A stretch of DNA of 64,000 bases from Halegenticoccus tardaugens (GTDB lineage: Archaea > Halobacteriota > Halobacteria > Halobacteriales > Haloferacaceae), in assembly GCF_004116405.1 (NCBI RefSeq), contig NZ_SDIC01000007.1:124001-188000 (forward strand). Direction: 5' to 3'. A model generated the notes under the pieces. It saw only the letters and a program-made list of their open reading frames with translations, was not told the origin of the DNA and did no database searches. Positions 17,641 through 26,311 of the stretch are shown here, one piece after another. The translations under genes and the position numbers were made by a program. Each line of letters begins with the position of its first letter. Positions within the stretch are counted from its first letter, which is position 1.

Positions 17641-18060
17641 ATGGCGGCGGGAAAATGGCTCTTCACGGCGCTTCTAATATTACAGGCCCACTTCGCGGCT
17701 TCGTACTACGTACCCTTGGACAGAAAGTCTCAAGGAGAGTTTGGCGGCCTCTTGCGGTGGGTCTGGCCTTGGAGCGGCGGTGACAGTGGGCTGCTGGGCC
17801 AGGTCACGGTGGCTTCTGGCATACCGCTCTCGGGGATATTCCTCGCCGGGTTCGCGGCGACGTTCTTTTTCTTTGCAGCCCTAGCAGTGGTTGGAATCTG
17901 GGTTCCGTTCAGCTGGTGGAGGGTGCTGGCTGGAGGAGGAGCTATCTTGTCGCTCTTACTGATGGTGGGATTCTTCGGAGCCACGAAGGTGCTGCCCATG
18001 ATTCTCGATCTCGTCGTGTTATGGGCCGCTATAACCGATTGGTTCCAGCCTACCGGCTGA
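17641..18060 (+). CDS. Four-helix integral membrane protein of unknown function
   Basis: A 139-residue protein with four hydrophobic segments (about residues 5-25, 58-82, 85-105 and 110-132) and few charged residues. A tryptophan-rich loop (RWVWPWSGGDSG) separates the first and second segments. The second segment contains LSGIFLAGFAATFFFFAAL. No family was recognised. ATG 17641 is preferred over the in-frame GTG/ATG two codons upstream, because MAAGKWLF is a natural start of a membrane segment. It stands alone, with a repeat element starting about 40 bp downstream. Confidence 0.6.
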   Translation: MAAGKWLFTALLILQAHFAASYYVPLDRKSQGEFGGLLRWVWPWSGGDSGLLGQVTVASGIPLSGIFLAGFAATFFFFAALAVVGIWVPFSWWRVLAGGGAILSLLLMVGFFGATKVLPMILDLVVLWAAITDWFQPTG

Positions 18061-18099
18061 CGGCGACAGCTCTCAATTCGCGGTTATCGGAGGGATTAG

Positions 18100-18535
18100 C
18101 AGTTGTGAACTACCCTCACCTACCGCACTCGGGATTACTCACCCTTCGCGTGGTGAGGTGGGGGCTTCCTCGTTCAGTGACGCGACGTGCAGATTCACAC
18201 GGAATCCACAGCGGTCGCAGTCTCCGGAGGTGTGGATTCGGCCCGTCCCATGCCTATCTGACCGCACTGCGCAGTGCGTCGAACGGGTTGGGGGTTCCAA
18301 CCCGTTCTACTATTACGCACGAAAACCACTACGGTGAGATAGTACATCACGCTATCGCACACGTCAGAAAGACGATGACGGCGGGCGTATCCCCTCCCTC
18401 CTCGCGCCGTCGGCGCTCAGTGAGGAAGGCGCCTTACCCGCCTGCAATTCAGGTAAACTACCCTACTTCGCTCACCCCAGACGGGGTTCGCTCGTGGGAA
18501 TCCCACGACTGTAGTCGTGAGAGGAGGTCAACAGA
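18100..18535. repeat. Palindrome-rich element, family F-like, ending in a family B-type hairpin
   Basis: Begins GTGAACTACCCTCACC (the inverse of the GTAGTTCAC end seen at 35549-35556) and contains CCCCTCCCTCCTCGCGCC followed by GTCGGCGCTCAGTGAGG (18390-18423), the inverse of the left part of the family F elements. It ends with GGTAAACTACCCTAC and a hairpin CCACGACTGTAGTCGTG (18506-18522). The paired GGGTTGGGGGTTCCAACCC lies near 18286-18304. No protein was recognised. It looks like a composite of two element ends. Confidence 0.5.
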
Positions 18536-18755
18536 GGTGCATATGGCGAGAGTGTCGTGCCAAATGTGTAAATCACCTACTGTCCAGAGTATAGTCTAAG
18601 AGATCACTGAAAGGAAAGATCGTATTATCTATATTTATCAATTAAATTTTTAGATAAATGATTTTACATTATGCTCTCATAATTACCTACGTGAGCACTT
18701 GTGTAGTATCAGAAAAGATAATAAAGGGCACGGTAGGTATAGCTATTCATAGAAC

Positions 18756-19009
18756 ATGTTTGAGGAACTGCGAGGACAACCCGAAGAGACCACCACAGTC
18801 GCATTGTCACGTCGCCAGTTCCTCACCGGGCAATCGCACTCGGAATTGTCATCCCGTTACATGGCTGCGGATATGTCTCCAGCACCGGAGCGGTAGCTTT
18901 TGACCCATGGATGGAGGGTGAGGAGACGCTCAATCACTCGTCTGTCGGCACTAAAATATCGTCGTACACGCGCTCTACTTGTGTTCCCAACGGCAAAAAG
19001 GTTGGATGA
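18756..19009 (+). pseudogene. Tat-exported lipoprotein remnant with a one-base frameshift
   Basis: The first frame reads MFEELRGQPEETTTVALSRRQFLTG, an N-terminus ending in a twin-arginine motif (SRRQFLT). Losing phase by one base at 18815-18820 continues in the next frame as AIALGIVIPLHGCGYVSS, a hydrophobic core with lipobox LHGC, then AVAFDPWMEGEETLNHSS and a TGA at 19007-19009. Joined, this is a textbook haloarchaeal Tat lipoprotein signal on a short (about 84-residue) product; the mature part is probably truncated too. The function of the mature domain is not recognisable. The frames are as read; that it is a gene is inferred. Confidence 0.45.
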
Positions 19010-19208
19010 GAATCGCGAGAGAAGCTCGGTGCACGGATTACCGACGCTAACAGGGACGTGTCGCCCCCCGCTTTTCATGAGCTACGTGGAAGCGGTTAAG
19101 GTGATACTCAGGGCTAACCCACAACGGTGCTCTGTTGTCGCTTCGTGGGATAGCCGGAAGTGATTGCTCCCGAAATGGCACCGGCCCGAACCATTCACTT
19201 AGTTTCGA

Positions 19209-19892
19209 TTAGTTGACTGCCGACGACTGCTGACTGTGCCGCTCAGTGCTCAGGTGCTTCTCTGCGAGCGCGAACAGCGAGTCAAGACCGATCGCCAACA
19301 ATGCTCCCGGAACCGCGCCAGCAAGGAGTTGGGCGGTGTCGAATAACGAAATCCCCGTGATGACCCAGACGCCGAGTCCGCCACCACCGATGAAGAAGGC
19401 GAGATACGCCGTCCCGACGCTGAGAACCGCGCTCGTTCGAATCCCCGCGAAGATGACCGGCAGCGCCAGCGGGAGCTGTATCTGCCGGAGGATCTGTGTG
19501 TCGGTCATCCCCATACCGCGCGCTGCCTCGACCGTACTCTCGTCGACGTTCTCGAGGCCGGCGACCGTGTTCGTCAAGATGGGGAGCAGCGCGTAGGTGA
19601 AGAGGCCGACAAGGGCTGGAAGGAACCCAAGACCGAGAAGTGGAAACACGAGCGCGATAATGGCGAGCGTCGGAATCGTCTGTGAGACGTTTCCGAAGCC
19701 TATCACCACGTTCTTGGCTCGCTCGTTCCGCGTTGCAAGGATGCCCAAGGGAACGGCGACGACGATCGCCAATCCGACCGCGACCAACACGAGCGTCAGG
19801 TGCTCGACAAGGAGGTTCAGAAACTCGTCGAAGTGCGTACCAAGGTACCGGTACGCGGCACCGAACGGACCGAGCACGTTCATGTTAGACAC
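19209..19892 (-). CDS. Quaternary-amine-type ABC transporter permease (second permease)
   Basis: A 227-residue membrane permease of the OpuCB/ProW family that imports glycine betaine, choline or similar compounds. Five or six hydrophobic segments surround the coupling segment EAARGMGMTDTQILRQIQLPLALP, which carries the EAA-loop glycines of binding-protein-dependent permeases. The N-terminus (GTHFDEFLNLLVEHLTLVL) matches the start of OpuCB/OpuCD proteins. Its start overlaps the end of the ATPase gene by 8 bp, and it is the last gene of a four-gene minus-strand operon (binding protein, permease, ATPase, permease). Confidence 0.85.
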   Translation of the reverse strand: MSNMNVLGPFGAAYRYLGTHFDEFLNLLVEHLTLVLVAVGLAIVVAVPLGILATRNERAKNVVIGFGNVSQTIPTLAIIALVFPLLGLGFLPALVGLFTYALLPILTNTVAGLENVDESTVEAARGMGMTDTQILRQIQLPLALPVIFAGIRTSAVLSVGTAYLAFFIGGGGLGVWVITGISLFDTAQLLAGAVPGALLAIGLDSLFALAEKHLSTERHSQQSSAVN

Positions 19893-20940
19893 GCTCCTTC
19901 GCAGCCTGGTGTGCGCGGATGTCGGCTTCCGTGAGGACGCCGACCATGTTGCTGCCCTCGACGACCGCGACCTGTTCGGTGTCGGTCTGAATCATCTTTG
20001 AGAGCGCGACGTCAACGGTGTCTGTCGGAGCGACGCGCGCTTTGTCATCGCTCCCAAGTGCAGCACCGTCGGCCCCACCCCCGTCGACGGCGGCGACTTG
20101 CTGTCCCTCGTCGGCTGCTCTCGCCTGCATGACATCCATCACTGGCGTAATCTGGAGTTCCTTGAGTGTGCGGTCGTCACCAATGAACTCCGCGACAAAC
20201 TCGCTGTTCGGGTTTGTGAGAATCTCCCGTGGTGTCCCGTATTGGACGAGTTCGCCGACGTCGAAGATGGCGATTTTGTCGCCCATCTTCAGCGCTTCAT
20301 TGATGTCGTGCGTAACGAACAGGATCGTCGTGTCGATCCGCTCTTGGATTTGTAGGAACTCGTCTTGCAGTTCGGTCCGCGTTATCGGGTCGAGTGCCCC
20401 AAACGGCTCGTCCATCAGGATGACGTCTGGGTCCGCCGCAAGCGCTCTGGCGACGCCGACGCGCTGCTGTTGACCACCGGAGAGCTCTCTAGGGTACTGA
20501 TCGCGGTAGGTCTCTGCAGGGAGACTCATCAGGTCTAGGAGTTCGTCGACGCGGGCGTCGATGCGCTCTGGATCCCACCCGCGCAGCTCCGGGACGGTTG
20601 CGACGTTCTCACCGACGGTCATGTGGTCGAAGAGGCCGATCTCTTGGATGACATATCCGATGTTCCGTCGGAGTTCGACTTTGTCGAGCTCTTGGACGTC
20701 GGTCCCGTCGTAGTAGACAGTCCCTTCGCTGGCGTTCTGCATTCGGTTGACGAGCGTCATCGTCGTCGTCTTCCCGCAGCCGGAGGGGCCGACCAAAACT
20801 GTCGTCGTGCCGCGCTCGACCGAGAAGGTGACGTCTTCGATCGCCACCGTCTGGTCGTCGTAGATCTTGGTAACGTTCTCGAATTCGATCATCGTGGTCG
20901 ATGCGCCTTGCACCGTGGATATGGTGTTCGTGTCGGTCAT
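19885..20940 (-). CDS. Quaternary-amine-type ABC transporter ATP-binding protein with CBS region
   Basis: A 351-residue ATPase of the OpuCA/ProV type. Walker A GPSGCGKT at residues 51-58, Q-loop, signature LSGGQQQRVGVARAL, Walker B ILMDEPFGALDP and the H-loop FVTHDINEALKMGD are all present. The C-terminal 100 residues include CBS-like stretches (ELQITPVMDVMQARAADEG and TEQVAVVEGSNMVGVLTEADI), which in the family gate transport by ionic strength. The ATG overlaps the upstream permease stop (ATGA), implying coupled translation; M17, starting IEFENVTKIY, is an alternative start. It powers the two permeases encoded on either side. Confidence 0.88.
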   Translation of the reverse strand: MTDTNTISTVQGASTTMIEFENVTKIYDDQTVAIEDVTFSVERGTTTVLVGPSGCGKTTTMTLVNRMQNASEGTVYYDGTDVQELDKVELRRNIGYVIQEIGLFDHMTVGENVATVPELRGWDPERIDARVDELLDLMSLPAETYRDQYPRELSGGQQQRVGVARALAADPDVILMDEPFGALDPITRTELQDEFLQIQERIDTTILFVTHDINEALKMGDKIAIFDVGELVQYGTPREILTNPNSEFVAEFIGDDRTLKELQITPVMDVMQARAADEGQQVAAVDGGGADGAALGSDDKARVAPTDTVDVALSKMIQTDTEQVAVVEGSNMVGVLTEADIRAHQAAKERV

Positions 20941-21662
20941 GCTATCGACCCCTGAACGAGTCGCGTGAGGAGGGTAAGTTCGACGTCTTCGCCGTTCTGT
21001 AGCCGGAAAAGCTGTTCAAGGACCCGGAAGCCGTAGTCGAATGCCAGTGCAAGCAGCGAGACGAGTATTGTCGACACGACGATCGCGGCCGGGTAGGCCT
21101 CGCTGATGCCGTTGAAGATCGGGTCGCCGAGGTTGTTCGCCCCGATGAACGCCCCGATGGCGGCGATACCGACCAGTAGAACGACGGCGTTACGGACACC
21201 CGCCATGATGACGGGGATCGCCTGCGGGAACTGGAGCCGCCAGAGTCGCTGTCGCTGCGTCATTCCCATCCCACGCCCAGCTTCGATGGTCGCCGAGCTG
21301 ACCTGCGTGAGTCCAAGGTAGGTATTCCTGACGATCGGTAACTGCGCATAGAGGACAAGTGCGATGACGACCGGGATCTCGCCGATGCCAACAAAGGGAA
21401 TGAGGAGCCCAAACAGCGCGATACTCGGGACGGTCATCAGCATGCCAGCGGTCCAGAGGATGGCCGTTCCGAGTCGATCGTTATAGGTGCAGAGCACGCC
21501 AAGCGGGACACCGATCACGAGTGCGAGCCACACGGCGTCGACGACGACGAGTATGTGGTTGAGCAAGAGCTCCCAGAGGAGCTGGTCGTTCTTGAAGGAA
21601 TATTCCACAAAGCCGTCCACCACGCCGAGTACGAGCGCCTGCGAAGAAATCGGGGAGGCCAT
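20937..21662 (-). CDS. Quaternary-amine-type ABC transporter permease (first permease)
   Basis: A 241-residue permease paralogous to the one at 19209-19892. The coupling loop is EAGRGMGMTQRQRLWRLQFPQAIP, with hydrophobic segments before and after it, and the N-terminal stretch has NDQLLWELLLNHILVVVDAVW. Together the two permeases make the heterodimeric channel of an OpuC/OsmU-like importer. Its ATG and the stop of the binding-protein gene touch at 21662, and its own stop overlaps the ATPase start, so the operon is tightly packed. Confidence 0.85.
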   Translation of the reverse strand: MASPISSQALVLGVVDGFVEYSFKNDQLLWELLLNHILVVVDAVWLALVIGVPLGVLCTYNDRLGTAILWTAGMLMTVPSIALFGLLIPFVGIGEIPVVIALVLYAQLPIVRNTYLGLTQVSSATIEAGRGMGMTQRQRLWRLQFPQAIPVIMAGVRNAVVLLVGIAAIGAFIGANNLGDPIFNGISEAYPAAIVVSTILVSLLALAFDYGFRVLEQLFRLQNGEDVELTLLTRLVQGSIA

Positions 21663-22615
21663 TAGATTGCCCCTGTCTGTTCGAGGTGATCCTTCGCGAC
21701 CGTCTGTGAGTTCACCTTGTCGAGCGCGACCCGCCGGTTGAGCTTACGCATGTTCTCGGTCGTGAGCTCCTTGCTGACTCGGTTTAGCGGCTCTCGAATC
21801 GACGGGTTCTCTTCTAGCGTCGACATCCGGACCATCGGCGCCCCGTTGTACACGGGGAAGAACTTCTTCTCGTCTTCGAGGACAACCAGGTCGAACTGCA
21901 GAATCCGCGGGTCGGTGTTGAACCCGACGCCGATGTCGGCGGCGCCATTGCCGACGACCTGGTATAACAGCCCGGATTCGATGTTCTTTATCTCGAGGTC
22001 CTTCGCAGCGTCGCTGAACCCGTAATGGTTGGCGAGTCCCGGCCACCCGTCCGAACGACTCTGGAACTCTGCGTTCAGCGCGACGGTCGGGTTCTTGCGT
22101 CCCTCCTTGAGATACGTCGCAAACCCGGATAACGTCTCGACGCCCGTCTTCTCGACCCAGTCGGGATGCGCCATAATGACGTACGTGTTGTTGAGGGGTG
22201 CTCGATCGAGGAACGTGAGGTCGTGCGCTTGCTCGAACTCCGTTTTGACTTTCTGATAGAGCTTCTGCGAATCCGTGATAACCGTCTCGTGCTGTGGCGG
22301 GAGCGTTAGCCAAGCCGTGCCCGTGTACTCCCAGTAGAGGTGTATTTCCCCCGATTGGAGCGCCTTGAAATTCGTCGTCGTTCCGCCCAACGCGATCTGA
22401 TCGCTGACGTTGACGTCGGTGTTCGCCGACAGCGCTTCGTATGCAATGTAGCCGAGAATCTCCTGTTCAGTGAATCGTTTCGATCCGACTTTGACCGAAT
22501 CACTGCGCAACTGAGTGGAGAGGGTGAGACAGCCGGTCGTCCCACCGATGCCTCCCGCTGCGGCGAGCCCCCCTCCTCTCTTGAGGAACGCTCGCCGTGT
22601 GTCTGGACTTGGCAT
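21662..22615 (-). CDS. Quaternary-amine-type ABC transporter substrate-binding lipoprotein
   Basis: A 317-residue extracellular binding protein of the OpuAC/OsmF type. The N-terminus MPSPDTRRAFLKRGGG is a twin-arginine signal and TTGC around residues 25-28 is a lipobox, so it should be Tat-exported and lipid-anchored on the outside. The mature part begins SVKVGSKRFTEQEILGYIAYEAL, the hallmark start of the family, and includes GLLYQVVGNGAADIGVGFNTD. ATG 22615 is chosen because it precedes the Tat motif at the usual distance. It leads a four-gene operon on the minus strand. Betaine, choline or carnitine are the likely ligands; the sequence does not decide between them. Confidence 0.87.
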   Translation of the reverse strand: MPSPDTRRAFLKRGGGLAAAGGIGGTTGCLTLSTQLRSDSVKVGSKRFTEQEILGYIAYEALSANTDVNVSDQIALGGTTTNFKALQSGEIHLYWEYTGTAWLTLPPQHETVITDSQKLYQKVKTEFEQAHDLTFLDRAPLNNTYVIMAHPDWVEKTGVETLSGFATYLKEGRKNPTVALNAEFQSRSDGWPGLANHYGFSDAAKDLEIKNIESGLLYQVVGNGAADIGVGFNTDPRILQFDLVVLEDEKKFFPVYNGAPMVRMSTLEENPSIREPLNRVSKELTTENMRKLNRRVALDKVNSQTVAKDHLEQTGAI

Positions 22616-22730
22616 ACCCAGTCTTTCTGGAATGAGGACCCTAATGATTGACCCAAAATAGTACATCATTTATAAGCCACATTATGAAAGTCACCACATT
22701 TCTCGACGAGCCAGTCTGCAGACGGTGCTC

Positions 22731-23109
22731 TTGACATCCTCCGCACGACTGAAGTCGTGGGATTCCTCGCGCTCGGGGTCTGTCATGCAGACCACCCCGA
22801 CGGAGGCACCTTCCCGACCGTGGTGGTCGGTCACGGTTTGTAGGCGGTGCGTCGGGGCGGTGAGCGCATGGTGACGCCAGTCCGCGCGGATGCGGACTGC
22901 CCCGCTAACACCCTATTGGCGGTGTCATCGACCCGACTCGGTTGGGCAGGGTTGCTTGTTGGTGATGGGGGCCCCAATCCAACCCCAGTTTTTCCCTGTA
23001 GAGTTATCTACCGGCACGATCCCAGACGGCCGAAATCTTGCGGTAGAGGGGCCGTGCCTATCGTGTAGACCCACGACTACAGTCGTGCGCTTCCGCTTGA
23101 TCCATGTCA
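22731..23109 (+). repeat. Miniature element, family B, copy 3 (379 bp)
   Basis: Same length and nearly the same sequence as 8824-9202, from TTGACATCCTCC to TTGATCCATGTCA, including the end hairpin CCCACGACTACAGTCGTGCG. Differences are concentrated in the internal stems, for example GACCGACC versus TCATGCAG just inside the left end. It lies between the ABC operon promoter region and the 3' end of the nitrilase gene. No transposase is encoded. Confidence 0.8.
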
Positions 23110-23181
23110 GTATCGTCTCGTGTCTCACCGCAGGCAGTACTGTTCACTGCGAGGAGTACCGTCGAGGCCGTCACACGTGGC

Positions 23182-23967
23182 TCAGTACCACCCCTCGGCG
23201 TCTTCGTCAGCCCTGCGCGTCCCTCGAACTGGATTCAGTTCTCGCGCCATCACCAGCGCGTCCGAGTCGATTTCTACGGACGCGACGGGGCAACCAGCGG
23301 TGGTCTTGGCGACGATGTCCCCGCGAGGACCCGCAATGAGGCTCTCACCTGCGTGTTGGCGCCCCGACTGCGAGCCGCTGTGGTTCACACCGATAACGTA
23401 ACAGGTCTGATCGAGCGCGCGGGCGCGACAGAGTAATCGCCAGTCGCGCTCGAAAGCGCGTCGCCACGCGGCACTCACGGCGATCAAGTCACAGTCTTCT
23501 ACCGCGTACGCCTGCGCGAGTTCGGGGAAGTTCAGATCGTAACAGAGCAATAGTCCGAGTCGGCCGACCGATGTCTCGACGGTGACCGGTTCGGTTCCGG
23601 CGACGAACGATTCTGCTTCCGCTCCCCAGAGTCGGCGCTTTCGATAGGTCGCCTCAACACCGGACGACGAAATGTAGCACAGTGAGTTATAGATGGTCGG
23701 CTCATTTTTCTCTGGGAGGCCGACGACCAAATCAATCTCCGTCTCATCGGCAATCGCAACAATTTGGTCCGTGAGAGGCCCAGGAACCTGCGTCTTCGTC
23801 GCCGACACGACATCTAGATCGTAGCCTGTCACGCACAGCTCCGGAAAGACGGCGACGGCGGTTGCAGTCGGCAGTGCGCGCAATCTCTCTCGAATCTGTT
23901 TAAGATTCGCCTCCGGATCGCCCACCGTCGGTTCGAATTGACAGGCTGCGACGCGGTGACCACTCAT
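23182..23967 (-). CDS. Carbon-nitrogen hydrolase (nitrilase superfamily)
   Basis: A 261-residue enzyme expected to hydrolyse an amide or carbamoyl (less likely nitrile) bond in the cytoplasm. The catalytic triad of the superfamily is visible: E43 in FPELCVTGYD, K110 in TYRKRRLW and C142 in LLCYDLNFPE. Length and the C-terminal AGPRGDIVAKT strand fit an omega-amidase or N-carbamoyl/amide hydrolase. It faces away from the following amidohydrolase gene, with about 245 bp between them, and lies next to the quaternary-amine importer. Substrate not determined. Confidence 0.88.
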   Translation of the reverse strand: MSGHRVAACQFEPTVGDPEANLKQIRERLRALPTATAVAVFPELCVTGYDLDVVSATKTQVPGPLTDQIVAIADETEIDLVVGLPEKNEPTIYNSLCYISSSGVEATYRKRRLWGAEAESFVAGTEPVTVETSVGRLGLLLCYDLNFPELAQAYAVEDCDLIAVSAAWRRAFERDWRLLCRARALDQTCYVIGVNHSGSQSGRQHAGESLIAGPRGDIVAKTTAGCPVASVEIDSDALVMARELNPVRGTRRADEDAEGWY

Positions 23968-24211
23968 AGTCGCCTCGCTCGGGTTCGCGCAGATTGCATA
24001 GTGGGCATTCCAAGTGGCACGACGGTAGCTTTTGACACCAACATTTCTCTTCCTTTTTCACCGGTGATTGAGAATATCATCGGCTCAGCTCTTTACGGAC
24101 TCGGATCGATCCAGATAGAAAGGGGCGACCGAAATCGGCTACCACATATATACGCGCTACAAGTTCGCCCTGAAGTATAACCGAACGACTCGTTTCTATT
24201 CTTCACAGCCG

Positions 24212-25327
24212 ATGTCGAGACGACAAGCCCAGCCCCCACCCGCGTCGGACGAGACGAAGCCGACCCTAATCGACTGCGACATCCACCAGAAGTGGAAGGA
24301 CCCAGAGGAAGTCGCCCAGTACCTTCCCGAGCGGTACAAAGACCGCGGCGTGCAAGCACCCGAGATCCTCTACGACAACGTCGCGGAATTCTCGCGACGC
24401 GACGCCATCCCGGACGACGGGAGTCCCGCCGGCTCTGATGTTGAGAAGATGCGAGACCATCATCTCGACGAGTTCGGAGTCGATTATGCGATTCTAACGG
24501 GCAACTCGTATCTCAACCTCACAGCGCTGCCGAACCGCGATTACGCGGCCGAACTCGCGGTCGCGAACAACAAGTGGGTTATCGATACCTGGCTGTCGGA
24601 GGGCGGGCCGTTCGTCGGCTCGCTGCTAGCGGCCCCGCAGAAGCCCGATCGGATGGCCGAGATGATTCGTGAGCTGGGCGCTCACCCGCGTGTTGTCCAG
24701 GTCGTCATGCCGATGGCGGCGCAGCTCCCCTACGGACACGAGTACTACTGGCCGATGTATGAGGCAGCCGAAGAGATGGGGCTGCCGATCGCGATGCATC
24801 CCTACACGGAGGGCCACGGTGTGACGCGTCCGCCCACGGGGGCCGGGCATCCGAGCACGTACTTCGAGTGGCACACGCTCTTGGGCACCTACGCAATGGG
24901 CCAACTCGTCAGCCTCATCGCCGAGGGCGTGGTCGCGAAGTTTCCCGACCTCACGTTCGTTGTCATCGAGGGCGGCCTCAGTTGGGTCCCCCACTTCCTC
25001 TGGCGGATGGACAAAGACTGGAAGGCGCTTCGCGCGCAGGTTCCCTATCTCCAGAAGTTACCGAGCGAGTACGTCAAAGACCAGGTCCGGTTCACCACAC
25101 AACCGATCGAGGAGCCGGACGATCCAAACCAGCTTCTGCAGATCCTAGAGATGATGGACGCCGCAGAGACGGTGATGTTCGCGAGCGACTACCCCCACTG
25201 GGATACGGACTCGCCGCTGTACGCGCTCCCACCGATGCCCGAGGAGATGGAGCAGGGCGTCATGGCGCGCAACGCGCAGGAACTGTACGGCCTCCCGAAC
25301 GATCCGAGTCAACTTCCAACTACGTGA
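24212..25327 (+). CDS. Amidohydrolase family (amidohydrolase_2/ACMSD-like) metal-dependent hydrolase
   Basis: A 371-residue TIM-barrel metal enzyme. It has DCDIHQKW near residue 21 (the D/H metal-binding start of the amidohydrolase_2 family), MHPYTEGHG, the segment FPDLTFVVIEGGLSWVPHFL and a late aspartate in FASDYPHWDTDSP, the pattern of ACMSD-like decarboxylases and hydrolases. It may decarboxylate or hydrolyse an aromatic or semialdehyde acid. The family A repeat begins 4 bp after its stop and separates it from the Rieske gene, with which it likely formed one operon. Confidence 0.82.
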   Translation: MSRRQAQPPPASDETKPTLIDCDIHQKWKDPEEVAQYLPERYKDRGVQAPEILYDNVAEFSRRDAIPDDGSPAGSDVEKMRDHHLDEFGVDYAILTGNSYLNLTALPNRDYAAELAVANNKWVIDTWLSEGGPFVGSLLAAPQKPDRMAEMIRELGAHPRVVQVVMPMAAQLPYGHEYYWPMYEAAEEMGLPIAMHPYTEGHGVTRPPTGAGHPSTYFEWHTLLGTYAMGQLVSLIAEGVVAKFPDLTFVVIEGGLSWVPHFLWRMDKDWKALRAQVPYLQKLPSEYVKDQVRFTTQPIEEPDDPNQLLQILEMMDAAETVMFASDYPHWDTDSPLYALPPMPEEMEQGVMARNAQELYGLPNDPSQLPTT

Positions 25328-25330
25328 GCG

Positions 25331-25682
25331 TGATAGAGATTCAAGTGCATACCTCCGTCTTCAGGCGGAGATCGAGCGACACTCAGTTTGGTTGCCACAG
25401 AACGGTTAAGCCTGTGGCCCTCATTGGCACGGACGCTACGGATTCGGTGAGATGCCGTCTCCGAACCACACGGGGCGGCGAACCAGCGGTGGTTCGCACG
25501 GCGATGACATGGAATCCGATGGGGCCTCAGTGGCCGGGCCACAGCCCTCCGAGGGAGACAACCGAGAGTTCCCCCGGCGTGTCGCCAGTTCCCTCCGAGT
25601 GCGGGTTGGAACCGAAGGGCGTCGACCGCCCGAATCCGATGGTCGGATTCCCGCGTCTTCAGGCGCGGCAGGAGGTCAATCG
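25331..25682. repeat. Miniature element, family A, copy 2
   Basis: Repeats the element at 38-394. Its left hairpin is CCTCCGTCTTCAGGCGGAG, where copy 1 has CCCCCGTCTTCAGGCGGGG, so both strands of the stem changed together. The body (25435-25681) differs from copy 1 at only a few positions. The end AGGAGGTCAATCG runs into the ATG of the Rieske gene and may supply its AGGAGG ribosome binding site. No transposase is present. Confidence 0.75.
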
Positions 25683-26237
25683 ATGACCAACCGAAGCGAA
25701 AACAGATTCGAAATCTGCCCGGCGGAAGACCTCTCACCGGGTGAGCGCACCATCGTCGAACTAAACGGCTATTCGATCGGCGTGTTCAACGTCGACGGTG
25801 AGTACTACGCCCTGAAAAACGACTGCCCTCACCAGCGCGCGCCGCTCTGTCAGGGAAAGGTGACCGGAACGACAACCGCGACGGTACCAGATGAAGTCAA
25901 CTGGGAGGACGACGGCCATATTCTCCGCTGCCCGTGGCACGGCTGGGAGTTTGACATCGAAACTGGACGCTCCGTCTTCAACCCGCACAAAGTACGCGCC
26001 CGGTCATTCGATACCACCGTCGAAGCGTTGAGTGAGCAGGCAGATGCGCACGAGACCGCGGATGGGCCGAGCGAAAATGACGTCACCGCCGGAACCGCGA
26101 CAGGTAGCGGAGTCGCGAACGCGAAGGTGCCCGCCGGATCCGGGTGTGATTGCGGCGTCGGGCTCGCTAGTGAGGAGCCGCCGGTCGACACGTACGACGT
26201 CACGGTCGAGGACGAATTTGTCGTAGTTTATCTCTAA
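25683..26237 (+). CDS. Rieske [2Fe-2S] protein
   Basis: A 184-residue small ferredoxin-like Rieske protein. The cluster ligands are visible as C48-P-H50 and C83-P-W-H86 (CPWHGWEFD), with the loop SFGVFNVDGE-like SIGVFNVDGEYYALKNDC before the first. The interval between the two ligand pairs is long (about 33 residues) with a Thr-rich insertion. A glycine/alanine-rich acidic linker (about residues 115-160) contains an extra CDCG. It could supply electrons to an oxygenase or act as a stand-alone ferredoxin. The frame runs upstream through the repeat, but ATG 25683 begins a normal N-terminus and is preceded by AGGAGG. Confidence 0.83.
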   Translation: MTNRSENRFEICPAEDLSPGERTIVELNGYSIGVFNVDGEYYALKNDCPHQRAPLCQGKVTGTTTATVPDEVNWEDDGHILRCPWHGWEFDIETGRSVFNPHKVRARSFDTTVEALSEQADAHETADGPSENDVTAGTATGSGVANAKVPAGSGCDCGVGLASEEPPVDTYDVTVEDEFVVVYL

Positions 26238-26311
26238 TAGACACCGACCGCGCGGTCGAATTCGCTCGCTCGGCCACCATCCGAGACGCACCGGCAGACG
26301 TCGAACGGCAC

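Noticed and set aside
25452..25682. A 77-codon N-terminal extension of the Rieske protein
   Set aside because: The extension is encoded by a family A repeat that also occurs ahead of another gene, and ATG 25683 follows an AGGAGG.
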